Positions 34,475 through 42,793 of a stretch of DNA of 43,683 bases are shown in pieces; within the stretch, counting starts at the first letter, position 1, and the number at the start of each line of letters is the position of its first letter. The notes under the pieces are model-generated. The model saw nothing but the letters and a program-made list of their open reading frames with translations, was not told the DNA's origin and searched no databases. This stretch comes from Bacteroidetes bacterium UBA2322 (GTDB taxonomy: Bacteria; Bacteroidota; Bacteroidia; Chitinophagales; UBA2359), in the NCBI GenBank assembly GCA_002345145.1, contig DDVC01000011.1, positions 1 through 43,683 on the forward strand. Reading direction: 5' to 3'. The position numbers and the translations under genes are program-made.

Positions 34475-37400
34475 TTAACCGTGATTGTCATGTTTAGGTG
34501 CAGTTTCGGTAGTTGCCGTAGCTTCGCGGTTGCGTATTTGTGTAAGGTACGCCACGCCGGGCAGCACGTGTATCTCTTCCAACAGGCGGTAGCTACGCTC
34601 GTTTTTGCTCAATTTAGCTACTTCCGTCTCCGGATTATTTACATCGCCAAAGGTAATGGCATCTGCCGGACAAGCTTGCTGGCAAGCGGTTTTAATATCG
34701 CCATCGGCAAGTTGTCGGTTTTCTCTTTTGGCTGCTAATTTACCCTCTTGAATACGTTGCACACAGAAACTGCATTTTTCAATTACCCCGCGAGAACGCA
34801 CCGTAACATCGGGATTGAGTACCATGCGGGTAAGGTCTTCCAGCATTATATACTCATCGTTGTCAAAAACAGTATTTTTATAGAAACTATCGGCTCCCTG
34901 ATAGTCAAACCAGTTAAAGCGGCGCACTTTATAGGGACAGTTGTTGGCGCAGTAGCGTGTGCCAATGCAGCGGTTGTATGCCATTTGGTTAATACCTTCG
35001 CTGCTGTGGTTGGTAGCCGCTACCGGACATACATTTTCGCAAGGTGCGTTGTCGCAGTGTTGGCACATCATGGGCATAAACGTTACATCGGGATTTTCCA
35101 TATCGCCCGAGTAGTAACGGTCTATACGCATCCAGTGCATTTCGTGTGCTCTAACCACCTCATCAGCGCCCACAATAGGTATGTTGTTCTCTACATTGCA
35201 GGCAGTAACGCAAGCGCCGCAGCCTACACACGTGTTAAGGTCAATAGCTAAACCCCAGTGCAAACCTTTTGTATAGAGTTCCTTATGCGAACCAAACTCA
35301 TTATCGGGTCCGTAAAGGGTAAAGAAGTATTCGTCTTGGTGTTCTTGTAACTTCTTGGTGATGTGGTTACCTGCCCAACTGTCTTTTTTATAGGTTTCCA
35401 GTTCGGTTTCTCTGATGAGGGGGCGTTTGTTTTTACCCACGCCGGTATCGTCTATGGTGTGGTGGGTTTGGGTACGCGGCAAGGCATAAGCGCCACCCAC
35501 TTTTTCTATAGAAGCGCCCGAAACGGTGTAGGTAAAATAACCATCTTTATAGCCTAAAAACGGAAAGGCGTTTTTACCTACATTGCATTGCTGTGCTCCG
35601 GCTTTGGTGCGTCCGTAACCAAGCGCTATAGAGATGGTATCGGCTTTTTGTCCGGGCTGGAAAACCAAGGGCAACTGCACGGCATAGTTGCCTGCTTTTA
35701 CCTCTACGGTATCGTATTCTTTCCAGCCCTTTTCATCGGCAAGTTTTTTAGATACGGCTACGTAGTTATCCCAGCAAACCTTAGAAATGGGTTCGGGTGT
35801 TTCGTGCAGGAACGGATTATTGGCATATCTGCCATCGCCCATCAATATATTTTCGAACAAAACAAGGTTTAAGCCCGATGCGCCCGATGCAGCCTGTACC
35901 ACGGCTTGGGCGGCAGCGTCTATATTACCCGATGCAGCAATACTTACTGCGTTTACCTCGCCACTTGCTGCATTGCCGGTTTGGGCGCTTCCGCTTATGG
36001 GTCGGGTGGCATACATAGCGCCTAAGTCACCCATGGCTGTTTTGGTGGGGTTGTTTACCTCAAAAATGCCATCGTGCAATGATTTATCCCAGAAAGCGTC
36101 AAAATTAGCAAAGGCATTTTGTTTAATAAATATGGTTTGTTGCCAGTTACTGCGAAGGTATTCGTAGTAATTAGTTTCAATGCCTGCCCAGCGCAATAAG
36201 CTTTCTTCTGCTTGTCGGGTATCAAACAACGGGGCAATGGTGGGTTGGGTAAGGCTGTAATAACCCGACCTAACTTCTGCATCGCTCCACGATTCAAGGA
36301 AATGGTTATCGGGGCAAAGGTAGGTTACATGTTCCGATGTTTCGTCTATGCGGTCGGCGGTAGAAATGCTGAGGGCAACTTTTTTCATTCCGTTCACAAA
36401 TTTTTCGCTTTCCCGATAGTTGTAGGCAGGATTTACGCCGTGTAATATCACCGCTCCTACCCTACTGCTGTTCATTTCATCTACCAACTCAGCCATTGCC
36501 TTATCGCTGCCTTGGTAAAGATTGTAGGGCGCATTAAGGTTAATGGTGTTGTTATAATTGCCCAGCAAGTTGTTAATGGCATTCACCACCATTTGCACAT
36601 TGGCATCATGCGAACCACTCACCACCAACGATTTACCTTTGTTGGCAGTAAGTTCAAGGGCTGCCTGCTGTATAGCTTTTTTAACATTTTCGTCTAAATT
36701 GGGCATTGAGCCACCGCCGCCTAATGCGTTGAGCAGGGCTACGGCAACCAATCCTTCTTCTTGCGCGCCTACGGTAAAACGTTTATCGGCTTTACCGCCG
36801 GTAATGGTCATAAGGGCTTCAAACTGCCAGTGTTTAGACATAGCAGGATTTTCCTTCGTTACCTTGCGGTTTTTGATGTATTGTTTGGTAAATTCTACCG
36901 GTGATACCCATGTGCCCAAAAAGTCAGCGCCAATACCTACAATAACGTTTGCCTTATCAAAGTGATAAGCAGGAATAGCTGCCTTACCAAACATTTGCTC
37001 ATTGGCGGCGGTAATGCCGTTGTAAGAAATGGCATCAAACACCACGTGTTTGGTATTGGGGTATTTGGTTTTAAAATCGGCAATGGCTTTTAGCGTTGTG
37101 GGGCTGGCTATAGTGCCGGTAACCAAGGCTATGGTGCCCGTAGTAGCCGCTAATTGATTTTTAATTTCGGTGTCAATGGTTTGCCACGTAGTACGCTCGC
37201 CTTTTTTGCGAGGCGACGAACTGCGCGAACCATCGTAAAGGCTCACTACGGCAGCCTGTGCGCGGGCGCTGGTGCCGCCCTGCGTAAGAGCGGAAAGCGG
37301 ATTGCCCTCAATTTTAATGGGACGACCTTCGCGGGTTTTAACCAATACACTGCAATAGTCGTTTCCATTCAGGAAAGAGGAAGCATAATAATTGGCAGTG

Positions 37401-37663
37401 CCGGGGTTAATTTCTTCGGGCTTTACCGCATAAGGTATTATTTTTTTAACCGGAATTTCGCAACTGGCAGCAACAGCGGCGGCTGTTACACTAAAACCCA
37501 GTACTTTTAAGAAATCCCTTCGGGAAGCGGTAGTTTCTGTTACCACTTTACCCAACTCGCTGAGCGCAGGCAGTTCTTCGGGAAACTCGTTGCGCTTATT
37601 TTGCAGAAATTGAGCGTCTTCGTTCAATTCCTCGAAACCTTTCCAATATTTTTTGTGCTGCAT
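34475..37663 (-). CDS. actB: Alternative complex III iron-sulfur subunit ActB (Tat-exported, molybdopterin-oxidoreductase-like)
   Basis: A 1062-residue fusion of a molybdopterin-oxidoreductase-like domain and a ferredoxin-type domain. A Tat signal is visible at residues 47-60 (SRRDFLKVLGF), followed by a Cys68 that may be lipidated. The C-terminal part (about residues 812-1000) has the cysteine clusters CVGCGACVTAC, CQHCDNAPCENVC, CIGTRYCANNC, CSFC and CQQACPADA, for four Fe-S clusters. In studied complexes the large domain keeps the fold but binds no Mo cofactor, and electrons go from quinol through the Fe-S clusters to the hemes of ActA. It is the second gene of the operon, 85 bases after ActA. 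Confidence 0.95.
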   Translation of the reverse strand: MQHKKYWKGFEELNEDAQFLQNKRNEFPEELPALSELGKVVTETTASRRDFLKVLGFSVTAAAVAASCEIPVKKIIPYAVKPEEINPGTANYYASSFLNGNDYCSVLVKTREGRPIKIEGNPLSALTQGGTSARAQAAVVSLYDGSRSSSPRKKGERTTWQTIDTEIKNQLAATTGTIALVTGTIASPTTLKAIADFKTKYPNTKHVVFDAISYNGITAANEQMFGKAAIPAYHFDKANVIVGIGADFLGTWVSPVEFTKQYIKNRKVTKENPAMSKHWQFEALMTITGGKADKRFTVGAQEEGLVAVALLNALGGGGSMPNLDENVKKAIQQAALELTANKGKSLVVSGSHDANVQMVVNAINNLLGNYNNTINLNAPYNLYQGSDKAMAELVDEMNSSRVGAVILHGVNPAYNYRESEKFVNGMKKVALSISTADRIDETSEHVTYLCPDNHFLESWSDAEVRSGYYSLTQPTIAPLFDTRQAEESLLRWAGIETNYYEYLRSNWQQTIFIKQNAFANFDAFWDKSLHDGIFEVNNPTKTAMGDLGAMYATRPISGSAQTGNAASGEVNAVSIAASGNIDAAAQAVVQAASGASGLNLVLFENILMGDGRYANNPFLHETPEPISKVCWDNYVAVSKKLADEKGWKEYDTVEVKAGNYAVQLPLVFQPGQKADTISIALGYGRTKAGAQQCNVGKNAFPFLGYKDGYFTYTVSGASIEKVGGAYALPRTQTHHTIDDTGVGKNKRPLIRETELETYKKDSWAGNHITKKLQEHQDEYFFTLYGPDNEFGSHKELYTKGLHWGLAIDLNTCVGCGACVTACNVENNIPIVGADEVVRAHEMHWMRIDRYYSGDMENPDVTFMPMMCQHCDNAPCENVCPVAATNHSSEGINQMAYNRCIGTRYCANNCPYKVRRFNWFDYQGADSFYKNTVFDNDEYIMLEDLTRMVLNPDVTVRSRGVIEKCSFCVQRIQEGKLAAKRENRQLADGDIKTACQQACPADAITFGDVNNPETEVAKLSKNERSYRLLEEIHVLPGVAYLTQIRNREATATTETAPKHDNHG

Positions 37664-37748
37664 TTGGCTATATCTTTATGATTCCGACTTTATAACTGTG
37701 CGAAATGATGAGTGTAAATGTGTTGTAGGTTTGTACTAAAAAAACGGT

Positions 37749-39005
37749 TTAGTAGTGGCATTTTTGGCACTCCAAACCACCTATATCTTCTACTGTTACT
37801 TGTTTTACTTTGCCGGTTTTAAGGTCATCATGAATTTTTTCGTAAGACTTGTAAAACTCGTTGCCAAAGTTTACGCTGGTTTGGCGGTGGCAGTTTACGC
37901 ACCAGCCCATCCCCAGCGAGGAGTGTTGGGTAAGCACTTCCATTTCTTCAACAGCGCCATGGCAGGTTTGGCAGGCTACACCGCCGGCGTTTACGTGTTG
38001 CGAGTGGTTAAAGTAAACATGGTCGGGCAAATTATGGATACGCACCCATTCAATGGGTTTTTGAACGTAATTGGGTTTGTACTGCATTTTATCGGGGTCC
38101 CAACCTACGGCATCGTAAATTTTTGCTATTTCGGTAGTACCATATTTAGGACCTTGGTTAATGGCTTTGTGGCAGTTCATACACAAACTGGGCGAGGGAA
38201 CTACGGCTGACTTGCCTTTTGAAGCGCCTGAGTGGCAATACTGACAATCTATTTTGTTTACACCGGCATGTAACTGGTGCGAAAACTTAATAGGCTGTGC
38301 CGGTGCATACCCCTGCTGCCTGCCAAGTTTGGTGGCGCTATCTACGGTGGCATAACCTAAAAAGATGATAGCCGCTAATGAAAGTAAGGCAGTCATTTTT
38401 TTGCTAAACAGTATTTTACCCAACGGTATGCTATCGGGCAATAACTGACCTGCTTTTTCGCGCAGCATATTATTGAGTGCACCGGATATGCGCGATAAAA
38501 TGAGCAGCACAATGAGCAGTACCGCTGCAATAATGCCTAAAAATAAGGTAATCGTTTTATCGCTGCCACCGGCAGGAGCGGCTTCCGTACCTCCACCCGC
38601 AGGAGCGGCGGCGGCTACCGGATTTTCAGTTTCTACCTTTATATAAGTAAGTACAGCATCTACCTCGGCATCGGTAAGGCTGAATGCCGGCATCACTGAT
38701 TTGTTGTACTCATTAAATATGGCAACCGCTTTGGGGTCGTTGGCTTTTACTAACTCCTGCGAGTTTTTAATCCATTTAAGCAGCCAGTCGCGATCGTATT
38801 TATCATACACTCCTGCCAATGCCGGACCAACCAATTTTTGGTTGATTTTATGGCAACTGGTACACTGACCGGTAAAAATAGTTTGCCCCTTTTTGTAGTC
38901 CTCTGCTGCGCGGGGGTCTGCCCCATCTTGCGCATAAACAGATACACTAAGAGCAAATAAACTGATGAATAAGAGAAGCGTGTTAAACAGCCTTATGTTA
39001 AACAT
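37749..39005 (-). CDS. actA: Alternative complex III multiheme cytochrome ActA, with an extra N-terminal monoheme domain
   Basis: A 418-residue protein with a signal peptide (cleaved near VYAQ) and six CxxCH sites. CTSCH at residues 48-52 lies in a separate N-terminal class I cytochrome c domain. An Ala/Gly/Pro-rich linker and two hydrophobic segments (about 152-172 and 204-222) follow, and the C-terminal part has the other five hemes (Cys pairs starting at 254, 275, 345, 369 and 413), matching the pentaheme ActA of characterised complexes. The last CxxCH ends one residue before the C terminus. It is the first gene of the operon, with a promoter-like box at 39088-39095. It passes electrons toward ActE or the oxidase. 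Confidence 0.93.
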   Translation of the reverse strand: MFNIRLFNTLLLFISLFALSVSVYAQDGADPRAAEDYKKGQTIFTGQCTSCHKINQKLVGPALAGVYDKYDRDWLLKWIKNSQELVKANDPKAVAIFNEYNKSVMPAFSLTDAEVDAVLTYIKVETENPVAAAAPAGGGTEAAPAGGSDKTITLFLGIIAAVLLIVLLILSRISGALNNMLREKAGQLLPDSIPLGKILFSKKMTALLSLAAIIFLGYATVDSATKLGRQQGYAPAQPIKFSHQLHAGVNKIDCQYCHSGASKGKSAVVPSPSLCMNCHKAINQGPKYGTTEIAKIYDAVGWDPDKMQYKPNYVQKPIEWVRIHNLPDHVYFNHSQHVNAGGVACQTCHGAVEEMEVLTQHSSLGMGWCVNCHRQTSVNFGNEFYKSYEKIHDDLKTGKVKQVTVEDIGGLECQKCHY

Positions 39006-39087
39006 ACGTCAATGAAAATTTAAGCTGTATGGTGAATGTCAATTTAGACCAAATTGTTAAAATGCGTTAAATGCTTTTTAGGCGGTG

Positions 39088-39095
39088 CAAAATTA
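39088..39095 (-). promoter_or_regulatory. Candidate -7 box for the act-cox operon
   Basis: The minus strand reads TAATTTTG, a full TAnnTTTG match, about 83 bases before the actA ATG. A T-rich run (TTTTTTTT) begins 22 bases before it where a -33 element would lie. This is the best candidate start for the whole respiratory operon. Confidence 0.4.
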
Positions 39096-39140
39096 TGGAT
39101 TATCACCGTAAAAAAAATGCTGTAGCTGTTTTTTTTCATA

Positions 39141-39159
39141 GTTTAGACAGTTTCTAAAC
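39141..39159. promoter_or_regulatory. Possible operator upstream of the act operon
   Basis: GTTTAGA and TCTAAAC form a perfect 7-base inverted repeat around a five-base spacer, 46 bases upstream of the -7 box for actA. Its size fits a dimeric regulator site, but no regulator can be named. Confidence 0.3.
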
Positions 39160-39447
39160 AAGCAACCCCAAATTTTAACATTATTCGGTAGGTTAGTAGC
39201 TATATTGGGCAAATCGCTTGCATATATAGAAGAAAATGCAAATGCCGTTTGAGCAAGGTAACGGCTAAACCCGCATAATTGCTTTACTATCATAAAGCTA
39301 TCATAAAACAAGTGAGGTTGTATTTTGCTCGCAAAGTTTCAATTTTTTCAGAAAAAATTGAAACTTATGCTCAAAAAAAATTTCGAGGCAACCCAAACCC
39401 CTTATCGGGCAAAAATAAAAAAGCGGTGGCAAAAGAGGTAAAATGTA

Positions 39448-39455
39448 TATCTTTG
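39448..39455 (+). promoter_or_regulatory. Candidate -7 box for the gene at 39552
   Basis: TATCTTTG matches TAnnTTTG and lies 97 bases before the chosen ATG. It also argues against translation beginning at 39279, which would place the promoter inside the gene. Confidence 0.4.
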
Positions 39456-39551
39456 CAAGGAAAAACTCAATATCGGGTAAGATTAACCCTTTTCGGGCTA
39501 ACTCAAAATACCCAATATATTCAACTTAACCCGCTTAAATTTCCACTCTTC

Positions 39552-40073
39552 ATGTTTAATATAGCAAATTTATCGGCTACCGAAATGCTGATAATGGCAG
39601 TTGGAGCTATACTGCTTATTTTTATTGTTACCAGGGTAGCTAAGTTTTTTTTCCGCATTTTGTTTTTTGTGGCATTTATAGCTGCCCTTGTATTTTTTTG
39701 GGGTAAGTTTAAAAACAATCCATCATTTACCAACAATACCAACCCACCTACCCCTACTAACACTACCCAAAACCAGCCCGATAAAGACATGAACTCGCTG
39801 TTTGGCAATACTGCCATTTCTGAACTATGGCAAAAAGACTGCGCAAACGGTACTGTAAATACTGCCAAATGTGCCTGCTTAGTAGTACCTATTTATAATG
39901 ACCTCAGAACCCGATATACCGAAGTAGGCATGCAAGAACTGGAACAAAGCACTGTACTGATGCTTAATGAAATGCGCAAAAGCCTGAAAAGGTCTTACCC
40001 GCAAATAGAAGGCTGCTTAAAACAACGCGGCAACGAGGGATTGAAATTTTTAGATGTGCTAAACAAATTTTAA
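39552..40073 (+). CDS. Uncharacterised membrane-anchored protein with a C-x9-C-x-C motif
   Basis: About 173 residues from the ATG at 39552. Two hydrophobic segments (about residues 11-27 and 32-50) come first, then a Pro/Thr/Asn-rich linker (55-78) and a helical C-terminal domain with Cys97, Cys107 and Cys109 (DCANGTVNTAKCACL) and Cys155. I recall small helical proteins with a similar C-x(n)-CxC pattern in many Bacteroidota, with no known function. The frame is open upstream to 39279, but the upstream part is basic, low in membrane character and contains a promoter-like box, so I use the shorter form. It is transcribed away from the act operon. No function is claimed. Confidence 0.65.
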   Translation: MFNIANLSATEMLIMAVGAILLIFIVTRVAKFFFRILFFVAFIAALVFFWGKFKNNPSFTNNTNPPTPTNTTQNQPDKDMNSLFGNTAISELWQKDCANGTVNTAKCACLVVPIYNDLRTRYTEVGMQELEQSTVLMLNEMRKSLKRSYPQIEGCLKQRGNEGLKFLDVLNKF

Positions 40074-40247
40074 CCGGTTTCAACTTTTTTCCCCGATGTA
40101 ATATGCCCATGTTTTGGCTGTACTTATCGGGATTGTTTTTGGAGCAATTGATACCTTATAAACAATTACTGCTATTTTCCCGATACGTTACACTTCCATA
40201 GCCGCCGCCTTACATTCACCTAACCATTCAACACAAACCATTTAAGT

Positions 40248-41750
40248 ATGGACTTATATCAGGCTTATGTAGCCAAAATGCACAAAATTGCCGATGTTAG
40301 TCATGCCATTGCCGTATTGGGTTGGGACCAAGAGGTTTACCTGCCCGAAAAAGCTGCCGGACACCGCGCCCAACAAATAGCCACCCTTGCCGGTATTGCT
40401 CATGAACTGGCTACCTCTAATGAACTTGCCGACCTGCTGGAACGCCTTGATGCCGATAACAGCCTTGCCTTTGATGAACGCCGAAATGTGGAGGAATCTA
40501 AAAAACACTTGGAGCGCCGCAAAAAACTGCCTACCCAGTTTGTGGTGCAACTTACCGGCGCTGTATCGCAAGCCTATCAAGCCTGGATGCGCGCCCGAAG
40601 CGCAAACAATGGCAATGGCGATTTTTCGGTTTATGTGCCTGCATTGGAGCGGTTGGTTAACCTTAAACGCGAAGAAACTACCTATATTGGTTACACCGAC
40701 CACCCTTACGATGCCCTGATAGACGAATTTGAGCCCGGCGAAAAAACAGCCGATGTTACCGAACTGTTTGCCGATGTGCGCCGCCAATTGGTGGGGTTTG
40801 TGAAAGAAATTCACCACCACCCACAAGTGCCCGATGAGTGGATGTTTGCCCACTATGATAAAGACAAACAATGGAACTTTGGGCTGGAATTGCTCAAACA
40901 AATGGGCTACAATTTTAAAGCCGGAAGGCAAGACCTCTCAGCCCACCCATTTACCACCTCTTTTGGCATGAACGATGTGCGCGTTACTACCCGAATAAAC
41001 GAACATGACTTGCACGAAATGATTTGGAGCTGTATTCATGAGGGTGGTCATGCCTTATATGAACAGGGGTTATTACCCCAAAACTACGGGTTGCCGACAG
41101 GTTCTTACGTTTCGCTGGGCATACACGAATCGCAATCGCGCCTGTGGGAAAACAACGTGGGGCGCTCATTGCCTTACTGGAAAGCCAACTACCAGCGCCT
41201 GCAAGAACTATTTCCTAATCAATTGGGGCAGGTAGCTTTGCTTGATTTTTACAAGTCGATGAACAAAGTAAATCCCTCTCTTATACGCACCAATGCCGAT
41301 GAGCTAACCTACCACAGTCATATAATGGTGCGTTTTGAGATAGAAAAAGCGCTCATAGAGGGCGCAGTGCAGGTAAAAGACCTAAGCGAGCTATGGAACG
41401 AAAAATACAAGGAATACCTTGAAATAGAGGTGCCTAACGACCGCAAAGGCGTATTGCAAGATATTCACTGGTCGCACGGCAGTTTTGGTTATTTTCCTAC
41501 CTACTCATTGGGCAGTTTTTACGCAGCGCAGTTTTTTCACCAAGCTACCCAAGATGTACCCAACCTTGAACAACAAATAGAAAACGGCAACCTGCAACCC
41601 CTGCTCCAATGGCTCCGAACCAACATTCACCAATACGGGCAACTTTATACTGCCGAAGAGCTTTGCCGCCGCATTACCAGCGAAAAACTCAACTTTAAGT
41701 ATTTTATGGACTATGCCCGAAAAAAATACAGCTTCATTTACAACCTCTAA
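40248..41750 (+). CDS. M32 family metallocarboxypeptidase (thermostable carboxypeptidase Taq-like)
   Basis: A 500-residue cytosolic Zn carboxypeptidase. The HExxH motif is HEGGH (His264, Glu265, His268) in IHEGGHALYEQG, followed by HESQSRLWEN, whose HES Glu is the third Zn ligand. Other M32 marks are VLGWDQEVYLPEKAA at the N terminus, ARSANNGNGDFSVYVP and IRTNADELTYHSHIMVRFEIEKAL. The enzyme removes C-terminal residues other than proline from peptides. Length and motif spacing are those of the family. The next gene, a TPR protein, begins 24 bases after the stop codon, so the two may share a transcript. Confidence 0.96.
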   Translation: MDLYQAYVAKMHKIADVSHAIAVLGWDQEVYLPEKAAGHRAQQIATLAGIAHELATSNELADLLERLDADNSLAFDERRNVEESKKHLERRKKLPTQFVVQLTGAVSQAYQAWMRARSANNGNGDFSVYVPALERLVNLKREETTYIGYTDHPYDALIDEFEPGEKTADVTELFADVRRQLVGFVKEIHHHPQVPDEWMFAHYDKDKQWNFGLELLKQMGYNFKAGRQDLSAHPFTTSFGMNDVRVTTRINEHDLHEMIWSCIHEGGHALYEQGLLPQNYGLPTGSYVSLGIHESQSRLWENNVGRSLPYWKANYQRLQELFPNQLGQVALLDFYKSMNKVNPSLIRTNADELTYHSHIMVRFEIEKALIEGAVQVKDLSELWNEKYKEYLEIEVPNDRKGVLQDIHWSHGSFGYFPTYSLGSFYAAQFFHQATQDVPNLEQQIENGNLQPLLQWLRTNIHQYGQLYTAEELCRRITSEKLNFKYFMDYARKKYSFIYNL

Positions 41751-41774
41751 ACATTTTACCTCCTCCCCTACTCT

Positions 41775-42641
41775 ATGTCCACAGAAAATAACAAACCCGC
41801 CGAAGCAGGAAGCGGAAATGCGGTTAAAATTTTTATTGCCCTGATAGTGGTAATGGTTCTTTTTATCTTGTTCATTAACCGAGGCAGTTTGCTGCAAAAT
41901 TATCAACCCGATGAAAATGAACAAACCGTTTCGGGCAGTGGTAAAACCCCCAACCAAACACCTGCCAAAGATGCCACCGGCGCTAAACCTACTGATGAAA
42001 GACAAGCCCTAAACCAACGAGGCGCTGATATGCTGGAAGCCGGTGATATTGAAGGCGCTATCAACATCTTTACCCAATTGGTTCAAAGCAAGCCCGACGA
42101 CGCACGCTCCTGGCATAACTTAGGCATTGCCTACACCAAAAAACGCGATTATCCAAATGCCATTTACCAGTTTAACAAAGCCATTGAAATTGAGCCACAG
42201 TTTGAAGCGGCGCTCTATAACTTAGGCATCATTTACGAAGAGCAAAAAAATTCCGTAAAAGCGCTGGAAACCTATAAAAAACTCCTTGCCGTTAACGCCA
42301 ACGAAAAAAGAGCGCTCATGCGAATTGGCATTATTTACGATGAGCAAAACAAAAACTCCGATGCCATAGAAGCCTACCAAAAAGCCATTGCCGCTGACCC
42401 CAAATACCATACTGCATGGTATAACATGGGTAACACCTACCTTAAACTAAAAAAATACGACGATGCTATTAGCTGCTACCAAAAAGCCATTGATGCAAAC
42501 CCCGCTTATGCCAATCCGTATGTAAATATGGCGCATTGCTACAAATTTAAGGGCAATGAAGAAAAAGCGCAGGAGTTATTTCAAAAAGCGGTGCAGTTAG
42601 ACCCCAGCTTAACCGGCAATACGAGTAAACCGAGGAAGTAA
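41775..42641 (+). CDS. Membrane-anchored TPR protein
   Basis: A 288-residue protein with one N-terminal transmembrane helix (about residues 17-35), a Pro/Thr/Lys linker to residue 75, and about six TPR units from residue 76 to 280, with repeated patterns such as AWHNLGIAYTKK-type helices (ARSWHNLGIAYTKKRDY, EAALYNLGIIYEEQ, HTAWYNMGNTYLKLKKY, ANPYVNMAHCY) and xxAIxxYxKAIxxxP. TPR domains bind other proteins; the partner is unknown. It lies right behind the M32 carboxypeptidase gene. The start ATG at 41775 is followed by a polar, unstructured 16-residue cytoplasmic tail, so the TPRs are expected in the periplasm. Confidence 0.85.
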   Translation: MSTENNKPAEAGSGNAVKIFIALIVVMVLFILFINRGSLLQNYQPDENEQTVSGSGKTPNQTPAKDATGAKPTDERQALNQRGADMLEAGDIEGAINIFTQLVQSKPDDARSWHNLGIAYTKKRDYPNAIYQFNKAIEIEPQFEAALYNLGIIYEEQKNSVKALETYKKLLAVNANEKRALMRIGIIYDEQNKNSDAIEAYQKAIAADPKYHTAWYNMGNTYLKLKKYDDAISCYQKAIDANPAYANPYVNMAHCYKFKGNEEKAQELFQKAVQLDPSLTGNTSKPRK

Positions 42642-42667
42642 CATGGCGTTAAACTTATATAGCCCAT

Positions 42668-42679
42668 AGCAAATTTGCT
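42668..42679. repeat. 12-base perfect palindrome AGCAAATTTGCT
   Basis: A perfect palindrome in the space between the convergent TPR and NAD(P)HX dehydratase genes. With no loop it would not make a good hairpin; it may be a protein site or chance. The rest of 42642-42793 holds nothing that I can call. Confidence 0.3.
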
Positions 42680-42793
42680 GCACATGTAAACGGTAGTCTT
42701 AAAAACTATCGGGTCTTTTACCGGTGTTTAGGATGTCAAAAACGGCTTGTAAGCATTAACATAGGTAACACCTGCTATCTGTAATTTCTACAA

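Larger units (their letters stand above)
39006..39551. other. Divergent intergenic region, act operon / uncharacterised gene
   Basis: About 546 bases. A TAnnTTTG box faces each way (39088-39095 minus, 39448-39455 plus). A perfect 7-base inverted repeat GTTTAGA (39141-39147) / TCTAAAC (39153-39159) lies upstream of the act box, and a direct repeat CTATCATAAA occurs at 39287-39296 and 39298-39307 with an 11-base period, near one helical turn, as expected of an operator. The frame of the downstream gene is open back to 39279, but no support for translation there was seen. Confidence 0.5.

Noticed and set aside
34475..37663. ActB considered as a true molybdenum enzyme
   Set aside because: Gene order ActA-F and the C-terminal Fe-S layout identify alternative complex III, in which this domain is known to lack the Mo cofactor.
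39279..39551. An upstream extension of the Cys-motif protein
   Set aside because: The extra 91 residues are basic and low in complexity, precede the hydrophobic N terminus and include a TAnnTTTG box, so they are probably leader DNA.
40254..40931. A 225-residue minus-strand frame inside the M32 peptidase gene
   Set aside because: It is a shadow of the M32 reading frame, whose motifs and length are fully conserved.
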